In this document: in pieces, positions 55,577 to 64,000 of the stretch
How positions within the stretch are numbered: position 1 is the stretch's first letter
How the letters are laid out: each line of letters begins with the position of its first letter
Assembly (NCBI GenBank): GCA_946406115.1
Contig: OX291550.1
Location: forward strand, 23,598,722 to 23,662,721
DNA: 64,000 nucleotides
Direction of reading: 5' to 3'
Source: Apoda limacodes
Lineage: Eukaryota > Arthropoda > Insecta > Lepidoptera > Limacodidae
Notes under the pieces: generated by a model
Seen by the model: only the letters and a program-made list of their open reading frames with translations
The model's database searches: none
Told to the model about the DNA's origin: nothing
Translations under genes and position numbers: made by a program

Positions 55577-56665
55577 AGATACCCTGCCCGGCCGATACAT
55601 CATACCTTCACTATCTCGGCTACAAACTCGAGCCAATTTCGTGAATCGTGCCGGTGTAAATATGTTCGTCCGGGAGGATATCTGCTGTCGCCGCCTTCAT
55701 AGCCTTGAAGACAGGGACCTGTCGATATTGTGGGTGCGTGTAGATTACGGCGGCCACACTCGTATCTATACGTGCCTATACAGGTCTCATAGCGGTGACA
55801 CGGACGTAGCTCGACTCTTCACGCACCTGACTTCGACGACTGACAAAGTTCTAGAGCCACAGCAGAACTAGTTATTTTGGGAGACTTCAACGCCTACCAT
55901 CGTGAGTGGCTCAGTTCTCGAAACAATAACTATGCTGGGATATCAACTCATAAATTTGCTTTGACCTTTGGATTCTCTCAGCTGGTACTTTCTCCAACGA
56001 GAATACCAGATATAGAGGACCATACGAGTTCCTTACTGGACCTTCTGCTGACTACACGTCCGGATGGATATTCCGTCTCAGTGGATGCGCCTTTAGGCTC
56101 CTCAGATCACTGGCGTCGTGTGTGGCATTATAAGTCGGCAGACTGGAATGGATTACGAGAGACATACCTCGTTGGTATGGAATGTTATATTCCTCACCCG
56201 CGAGTAGCTGCCAGGCGTCAAAAACCGACCGTGGTTTAATAGGTCTTGCAGAGAAGCTTAAATTCTTAAGCAAACTGCATATGAGGCTTGGACCACTGCT
56301 TGTAATAATAAGGATCCGAATATTTCTGAGGTAAATAGCAAATTAAATGCTGCCTCGAGGTTCAGTAAGAAAGCAACTGCCAGAGCTAAATTCCAATTCA
56401 TCGGCAGAATAGGTGGGCGAATTGCGAGCTATCCTTCTGGGAGTCGTGCTTACTGGTCCCTTGCCAAAGCTGCTGAAAGGAACTTTTGCCAGTCGCCGTT
56501 ACCACAACTGCGAAAGACCGATGGTGACTTGGCCCATAAGGCTAAAGAGAAAGTCTACTGGGCAGTCTCTTTGCCTCAAACTCGAATATAAACGATGAAG
56601 GCGCTCTATCACCTACCATACCGTGGTGCGGCAAGACCATGCCGGAAATCTCCATAACATTTTCC
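55577..56665 (+). pseudogene. Jockey-like ORF2 5' half, copy 3
   Basis: Endonuclease and linker as in the other copies. It agrees with copy 2 at 56247 but with copy 1 at 56516 and 56527. Confidence 0.85.
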
Positions 56666-58402
56666 ATTTTCTTGTTAACTGGCGATTTTAATATATCTGA
56701 TGCGCAATGAACAGCACATAATCATACCGACTTGATCTCGCCGTCAAACAGTTCCCGTTCCGTACACTTAACGACTTCATGTCTTTTACTAATCTTAAAC
56801 AGTTTAATGGTGTATTTAACATGATTTAACGCCAACAATCGCATATTGGACCTTGTTTTCAGTGACACTGAGTGCTGTGTTACCAACTATAACTGTCCAC
56901 AAGTTAGTGAAGATTTACACCACAGCGCTATAGGGCTTAATTTTAAATATACTCCCCCACTTAAAACTGCCTCCTCACGAGTTTTTAATTTTCATTTAGC
57001 AGATTACGATAAAATTAATACCGAATTAAGAAATGTAAATTGTTTTCAGGTTTAGGTTTCAGGTATACAGGAAAGCACGGTTAGGTTCTATAATATATTA
57101 AATTGTATTATTGGACTTAAATTGAATCGCTTTTTAATAGTAATTCTCTACCATTGGAAATGTTCTATAAAAGAACATCTACGACGAATAGCGAGCATAT
57201 CTGCAACTTGTTTAATGAATATTTCCATTCATTTCCATTTCAAAAGTCCAGTACTGCTCCAGTGGACTTTAATAATGTTTCGCCTCCTGTAAATTACCGA
57301 AGATATTTTATTTAGGCATCTGCGATCGATAAATATAAACAAAGGTGCAGGTCCGGATGGTATACATCCTTTATTGATAAAAAACTGTGCTTCTACATTA
57401 ACAAAACCAATAACATTGCTTTATATCACCTCATTAAAATCTGGTTGTGTTCCTCATATATGGAAAATAGCGTGGATAACCCCTATCCCTAAAGGAATTA
57501 TTACTAATGATATTGAAAAGTATAGACCGATCTCAAAATTGTGTCACTTTGCAAAAATTTTAGAGCAAATAGTTACATTGCAGTTATCAGAAGCAGTACA
57601 GCGTCATGTCTCACCTAGCCAGCACGGATTTTATAAAGGACGGAGTGTTGATTCCAATTTGCTTATTTTCACTGATTTTATTTTTAGATGTTTTGAATTA
57701 GAAATGGCAAGTAGATTCTGTGTATGCTGATTTTGCTAAGGCTTTTGACAAGATCTGTCATCACACACTTTTGTTAAAGCTCTGGCTTCTTGGTATTTAC
57801 GGTGATTTATTTAGGTGTATTAAATTATATATTGAAAACAGATATCAAGCAGTTGTTCTAGGTGGATATAGGTCTCAATATAAATATAGTATGCATGTAT
57901 GGTGTGGCATCCACTTTTCAAAAATCATATAAGTAGGATAAGGACATTGCAAAAAAAATTTTTAAAAACCTTTAATTACAGAACTGACCATTCGTTTTCT
58001 GATTATACATCCTCTATGCGTCATTATAAACTTTCCTCTTTGTGCACCCATCAAGATCTCACTGATGTTGCCTTATTGCAAAAGTTATTAAATAATTATA
58101 TTAATGCACCAGATCTTTTACATAAAATTTGTTTCCGAGTACCTCGCAGATATGAACGGAGCAATCGCAGAAAATATCTTTTTTCTATTGCAAACAGTAG
58201 CAGTTGTTACGTTGCTAACAGTTTATTTAACGAAGTTGTAGAATTTATAATGATTAATTTTGTAATGTAGACATATTTAGTAATTCTCTACAATGTTTTA
58301 AAAAACTAATGTTAAATTGCATAACCTATTAGATAATATGTAACTTCACCTTCTTGATTTTATTATTATATTTTTTACTTAATTTTTATTTATCATATCC
58401 TG
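56666..58402 (+). mobile_element. CR1-like LINE insertion, copy 3, with 479-bp deletion
   Basis: Collinear with copy 2 except that bases equivalent to 30404-30882 are gone. The break is at 57891/57892 (taaatatagta then tgcatgtatgg). Confidence 0.8.
56678..58270 (+). pseudogene. CR1-like ORF2, copy 3, palm domain deleted
   Basis: The reverse transcriptase reads to GGYRSQYKYS and then jumps to the C-terminal segment MVWHPLFKNHISRIRTLQ in another frame. Motif B (YGVPQG), the YADE box and everything up to the C-terminal segment are deleted. The remaining upstream lesions are the same as in copies 1 and 2. Confidence 0.88.
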
Positions 58403-59673
58403 TATTCACGCTTTCCTACCATACTAGGCAATTTCCGTCTTCATGGAAGACTGCGAATATATACCCGGTGCCCAAAGAGGGCAATAGATCAGATCCATCG
58501 AATTATAGACCCATCGCTATTACCTCTATCCTCTCCAAGGTGATGGAGCGTGAGATCAACACACAGCTTCTAAGATACCTAGAAGAACACGACCTGGTCA
58601 GTGATCGTCAATATGGCTTTCGCCGCGGTCGCTCGACTGGTGACCTTCTAGTGTATCTCACACACCGATTGGCACTAGCCATTGAGAGTCTGGGGGAGGC
58701 ATTGGCATGTAGCCTGGACATAGCGAAGGCGTTCGATTGGGTCTGGCACCGGGGTCTTCTATCGAAGTTGCCATCTTACGGAGTGCCCGAGGGTTTGTGC
58801 AAATGGGTTACTAGCTTTTTGTCCAGCAGACGCATACGAAACGTAGTTGACGGTAGTTGCTCTTATAGCATGAACATTAATGCTGGTGTCCCGGCATGTT
58901 GATATGTTGGACAACATGCATTGCTGTGCAGATAACAGTACTGAAAACGCTTATTACGCGGGTCGTGCAAACAACCCTTGTTCCGTTGTGGCGGAAAACC
59001 GCGGAGAACTTGTGTCTCAAATCGAGACCACACTGTTCAAGGTCTCTGAATGGGGACGGGTAAATTTGGTCCGATTCAACCCTACAAAGACACAGTCTGC
59101 GCATGTAGTCCCACAATTCTAGAACACTCCTCTCTCCATCTCTAAGAGCATTGGGACCCTTGGCGTAGACATCTCCAGCGATGTTCAGTTCCGAGATCAT
59201 TTGCAAGACAAGGTGAAGCTGGCGTCCAAAAAACTAGGTGTACTCAACAGAGCGAGGCAGTACTTCACGACGGGCAAAGGTTGCTGCTTTAAAAGTTGCA
59301 AGTTCGGCCTCATATGGAGTACTGCTGCCATCTCTGGGCGGGTGCACCCGGATACCAGCTTGGACCTTTTGACACGGTTCAACGACGGGCTGTGAGAATT
59401 GTCGAAGAACTCTTAAGTCTGAGGAGAGACTTTGCCTCACTGTGTGTGTTCTACCGCTTGTACCTTGGGATGTGTTCTGAGGAATTGTTCGAAATGATGT
59501 CCACGGCTACTTTGTACCATCGCACCGCTCGCCATCGGCAGGGAATTCATTCTCACACTCTAAAACCGAAATGGTCGCTTACAGTGCGGTTTCAGAGAAA
59601 CTTCCTCCCGCGAACGCTTGGGTACAGGACTACAGTATGGGGTTCTTCAAGAAAGAAGTTATTGGATTTTTGA
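58403..59673 (+). pseudogene. Jockey-like ORF2 3' half, copy 3
   Basis: Same lesions as in copies 1 and 2: stop after GVPAC, CADNST, frameshifted C-terminus ending near 59673. No private change within the coding remnant was noticed. Confidence 0.9.
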
Positions 59674-59784
59674 AGGGTCGGAAAGGCGCGAGTGAAACCC
59701 ATGGTATTACAAGCGTCCATAGGCCATGATGACCGCTTACTATCAGGCGGACCGTATGCTTGACACACTTGAAAAAAGAATAGC

Positions 59785-61900
59785 GTATAGGACTTAATAC
59801 AAGCAGAGGAAAAAAACAAATATCGTTTATTTCTAGTTAAATCATATATAAATACATCTGTCTGTCCATCAAAATTCCTTTTCCGAGAAACGCATGGAGG
59901 TATCAAGTTATAACAAATGACAAATACTTAAGTCTATAGTCTTTTTATCATCTATATCTATCTATATCTTTTAATTGAAGACTTTTAACGTATCACATGG
60001 CAATTTGAAAAACAATAGGCAATTGAAATATAACCTAAATATTGATTGTTTTTTTTTTTAATCAAACTATTTACATTGTAAATCTTGTTTATTAAGTGTT
60101 TCAATACAAAACATGTATTTATTAGTTGATACACTATAATATTATGTTTTATTTGTGATTTTACAAAGATTACCTATTGGACGCACGCAATAAAACAGTA
60201 TTGTAATTAGTTTGTTAAGCTAGTTGTAGTTAATTTACTTAACGATTCGAAAGTGTTCTTAGAAACCCATTTGAATACAAAGATTTTTATTTGAGTCCCT
60301 TGGAGTTGTTAAAAAATACAGCTTCTAATTCAACGCCATTAAAAAATATGACCATTTCTTATTTTGACTCGCAAATAATACAAAACCTATGGGGTACTTC
60401 CCGTTGACCTAAAATCATGAAATCAAATTAAATACTTAATATCAAAAATTAATATCAAATACTTAGGTTTACAGTTTCCTAAAGCTGTAAAAAATCTAGT
60501 TTCATATTTAACGCAATCAAAAATTACGGTCATTTGCTTATTTTGAAACTCGCTAATAAATCAAAACCTATCCCGTTGAAGAAAAAATGAATTATTATAT
60601 TATTACATATAAAATACATACGATTATTAACATATATTTGTAGTTAAAGAATTGACTGTGACGGATATCATATGGAAGAACGTTTTTTTAACTATAAAGC
60701 TATGCTCAAATTGTAGTTAAAAAAATTCTCCCAATATCTCAAAACTCAAACTCAATTGTTTTTTGTTTAAATTAGGTTTCTTCCAACACCTTTGAATCGT
60801 CAATGTTCCTAAGTACTATTTTCATTTCTTGAATTAACGAAGTTGAGGACATCTTACATAGCAATTGCAGAAGTGTCGTACAGTAAATGTAATAAATACT
60901 TAATCGTGGAAACGTTGTTTTATCTAAAACTTCGCCAACACCAATCGTCTACAGAAGTAGTCAGATGAATAGATTTTCAAACATGCTGGTCACTAAAAGA
61001 AGTGTAACAAAATAGAACTATACCAATCTCCAAAAAAAAGACAGTTGTATTGTACTTGCATTCTTCTGTATCTCACATACTCCTGCCAGCGCGGGCATAG
61101 GTACGATGGGCAGGCCGGGGCACTTATCCCATTCCCGCTTGCTCATGCATGATGACCCCTTGTATAGCACGGACGCGAAGCAAGAAGAATTTCATTCAAT
61201 GACCGGTCACTATTTGTCTCCGTTGCACGCGCATAATTATTTGCCATCGCGCTCGCACAGGTGCGATGACCGACCGCTGTCATCAGAAGTTACTATTATT
61301 TGACCACTAAACACAGGCTAAAAAGTAAAATGTTAATGTTCGAAATTCTGCCTGCGTCGCGTCCGTGTTATAGTCAATATATCGATTAAACACTAAACAA
61401 AATTTGAATATAATTAGGAAGATGAAAAAAATCGAGATATGGGCTGCCAGAAAGACACTTTACCGACTTATGGAAGTTTTATTTCAAGAAATATTCTGCC
61501 GAACCACTGTAAGCAAATCCTGTAATAAGGATGTGATTTGAATAGGATTCTAGCTGGTCCTTCTAGAAGTATGTCCTTGCTTTAAATTCTTACTTGCCAG
61601 AAGTCGAAAACTTTTGATCAGTGCTTAAAAAAAATAAAACTCAAAGTGTTTAGGATCAAGAATATTATCTTTAAGTTCTCAATACTAGGCAGGTTTCATA
61701 TTATATTATTTAATGATGCATTTCAGGTTTTAAGTATAAGTAGTATGTAAAATAATTTGAAAAATTATAGAAAAACAAAAATTTTACGATATATTTAGTA
61801 TCTAGTCTTCAGTCAAGTATATATACTTATGTACAAAATGATTCATAAATTAAACTTGGCTAGGTAGTATCAAATAATAATAATTTTTGAGAAGTCACTT
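59785..61900. other. Non-coding stretch, copy 3
   Basis: Equivalent of 5233-7348, with the direct repeat (60294-60591) and the GC-rich island (61092-61303). Private substitutions near 60506 and 61747. Confidence 0.55.
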
Positions 61901-62377
61901 AAACGGGTATTACACTACACGGTATTCAGGGTCCCTAAGCCTGATTTAGGGTAATGTAATGACAGTAAGCGAGTTAGGGTCCTTAATTAAGGCGACCGGA
62001 GCGGCCCGGTCTACCTAACTCCCTGACTCCCTTACTACCGGGCAGTGTAATAGCATTTAGGGCGCTTTTTTTATTGCAGGAGTTACTAAACTTAATATTT
62101 CTTCAAATTCAACAATTATTTCTTAGATCTGATTGCTCCAGAACACTAGTATATGCATATCCAAAAACTTTGCTCGTAATTGTAAGTATTCCTTTACCCA
62201 GATTTTTTCTTTTTTTTTTAATTGTCATGCTACACCAAATGGATATTTTTTGTGGCTTTAACAACGTAGGTGCTACTACAGCAGGCGCGCAACACTTGTG
62301 ACGGTAACTTCACAACTAAGTTAGGGTTATTCACCGGGTAGTGTAATAAGGGGCTCCCTAATTAGTAAAACCCGTTT
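61901..62377. mobile_element. MITE-like element, copy 3
   Basis: Same inverted ends and extra internal end as in the other two copies. Confidence 0.5.
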
Positions 62378-62382
62378 CAGTG

Positions 62383-62525
62383 CCACCTGGTCCCAAGCTA
62401 AGCAAGGCTAATACATATATGTAGGTGTACCTATCCTTTTTTTTGTAAATTTATACATAGAAACACCGAGACTCAATACAAAAATGTCAATTACGTGAAT
62501 GTTTGTCCTGTACAATAATAATTAA
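62383..62525 (-). mobile_element. SINE remnant, copy 3
   Basis: Equivalent of 7831-7970, with a 3-bp insertion in an aataat run at its right edge (near 62518). Confidence 0.55.
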
Positions 62526-63044
62526 ACCAATACGGCTCTTTTGAACCTAAAGAAATATTTGTGAGATTATAATTTAAATGTGTGTTTTTGAGTTGAAGGG
62601 CTTGCATATGGTTTTAGTCTCACCCTTGGATTGTAGGCAAAGTTACGTGTTTCTCACGTCAGTCGGCTCGACAAACGTACGTCGCAGACAGATTTGCCAG
62701 ACCGTACCTTTTAGTACGATTTTCCGTACTATTCATAACCCAACTGTATCAAGAACGTACCTCCGCGTAAAACGTACTTTTATCGTACTTTTTGCCATCC
62801 ATTGAACTTGTTAGGAAAGCTTTTATTTTATTTGGAAATAGTTGAAACAAATCGCCTTCAGATAAAAAAAAAAATGGAAGATGCATTTAATTTAGATTAA
62901 AAAGCAAAGTTGAAAAGTACTCCAATATCTTTATTTCATTTTTGCCGCTTTTTATTAGGGTTGCCACTGTATAGGGTGTACCTATAGTACTTATTTAGCA
63001 GTTTCCTGAAGAGTGTACGTTCAGATTGATTGTAAAAGATACCA
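62526..63044. other. Non-coding with GTAC cluster, copy 3
   Basis: Equivalent of 7971-8489; nothing coding. Confidence 0.5.
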
Positions 63045-63174
63045 ATACGCGACCGAAATGGTATTCCTCCCGCGAACGCTTGGGTTGTGGAATGAGCTCC
63101 CTGCCAATGTTTTCTCTAAAGACTACAGTATGTGCAGTAGGTTCTTCAAGAACGAAGTATTAAGATTTTTGTAA
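63045..63174 (+). pseudogene. Jockey-like ORF2 C-terminal fragment, copy 3
   Basis: Same LWNELPANVFSKDYSMCS fragment as at 8490-8619. Confidence 0.75.
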
Positions 63175-64000
63175 AAAGAGAACTTACGTAGTACTGCAAA
63201 ATTTTTATAAAGTATTTTACTGTTACGTCATAATTCTGACATGTAAAAAAAGAGTATTTTTAATACTGTAACTTAAAAAACATGGACAAGAGTTTGCTTA
63301 ATTCAGGGTTCACGCAAAGTATTTGACTTAAGTTTGTAGTGTTTATTTAAATAGTAGATTGCATGAGCAAAAAAACGCGAATTTCATGTGAGCGAAGAAT
63401 TCCTTAGGTAGTTAAGTTTCGAGCGTAGCAAGTTTCTAAGAGTAGAATCCTGAGAGGAGCGAGGGATTCAAAGGTGCGAGGTGTTTTAATTTTTTTCGCA
63501 TGCACTCTGATTTTAACAATGACTATAAGAAAATAACTCGTCTTATGAATGAAAAAGGTAGCCGGAAGTGGATGGATAAAAAAAGCGGAGGACTAAGTGT
63601 GATTGCGTTCATTAGGGAAGGCCTATGTCGTACAGTAGACTGCTGTTGATGAGTCGGTGAAGAAAACTTTCTTTTGTGAGTGGCAGTGGTAGCAAAGAAA
63701 TTTCAGGTTATGTGCTAGTATTTTACCAATGTTCACTATTTTTACGACAAAGCTTAAAAGGTTATATCTTGACTGACACGTACTGAACCAAAAATGGCTT
63801 AATTTAGCGTCAAAAATTATAAAACTATCCATACGAGTGCCATTTGTGCCAATGTCCTTTCTCGGGACTCAAACTAAATGGCTTTCATCTTCGGTATCGG
63901 TACAGCGGTTTAAGCGTTACGAGGTTACAGACAGAGTTACTTTCGCATTTATAATATTAGTATGGAAAGCAGACACGGCAGACGTTGACCTGCCCGGAAA
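63175..64000. other. Non-coding stretch to window end, copy 3
   Basis: Equivalent of 8620 to about 9444. It includes the gagcg-rich 110 bp (63387-63500). No gene seen. Confidence 0.5.

Larger units (their letters stand above)
55571..59784 (+). mobile_element. Jockey-like LINE remnant with CR1-like insertion, copy 3 (shortened)
   Basis: Same nested structure as the other copies but 479 bp shorter, because of a deletion inside the inserted LINE. A private substitution lies just inside the 3' end (near 59695). Confidence 0.85.
55032..64000 (+). repeat. Tandem segmental unit, copy 3 (cut by window end)
   Basis: Third copy, equivalent to copy 1 positions 1 to about 9444. It has a private 479-bp deletion at 57891/57892 and private substitutions such as those near 59694, 60506 and 61747. 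At other sites it agrees now with copy 1, now with copy 2, so it is not a simple duplicate of either neighbour. Its GMC gene, if present, lies outside the window. Confidence 0.97.

Noticed and set aside
1..64000. CRISPR array, operons or phage-like systems
   Set aside because: The only regular long-period repetition is the 27.5-kb unit; introns, SINEs and LINEs show a eukaryotic genome.

Overview
The window is eukaryotic and almost certainly from a moth or butterfly. It is AT-rich, has GT-AG introns, and is packed with interspersed repeats that I recognise as typical of Lepidoptera: tRNA-headed SINEs, Jockey-like and CR1-like LINE remnants, and the family running between gttccgtaccc and the 'agtgcgagtc(g)gactcgc' motif. 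The species cannot be told from the sequence. There is no prokaryotic operon structure, no CRISPR array and no rRNA.

The dominant structure is a head-to-tail tandem array with a period of about 27.5 kb. Bases 1-27543 are one full unit, 27544-55031 a second, and 55032-64000 the first third of another. Copies 1 and 2 are near-identical (a few differences per several kb) except in a few tracts where differences cluster. The array edge is not in the window, so the unit phase used here is arbitrary. Copy 3 has a private 479-bp deletion.

Each unit reads left to right as follows (copy 1 positions). First comes a minus-strand SINE (185-515). Next is a decayed Jockey-like LINE (540-5232) interrupted by a decayed CR1-like LINE (about 1635-3850). 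Then follows AT-rich non-coding DNA with a MITE-like element, SINE and LINE scraps, local direct repeats and a hairpin (5.2-14.6 kb). One protein-coding gene follows (14.6-21.2 kb), a GMC-family (FAD-dependent glucose-methanol-choline) oxidoreductase. The last part (21.2-27.5 kb) is repeat-rich with more LINE fragments.

The GMC gene is the only convincing host gene. I model three exons: a small 5' exon with a GC rather than GT donor (14613-14728), an exon with the dinucleotide-binding region (18866-19005), and a 521-codon main exon (19586-21151). Both complete copies are open throughout. Both share two family-level oddities: a two-residue expansion of the GxGxxG motif, and loss of the usual C-terminal GNTNAP segment that carries the second active-site residue. 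The two copies differ by 16 amino acids, 15 of them within about 740 bp, in a tract where copy 2 looks more like the family consensus. This suggests gene conversion or relaxed selection.

I did not find a clearly new biological system. What is worth following up is the recent amplification of this odd GMC gene, its patchy divergence, its probable GC-AG intron, and several unexplained small repeats.
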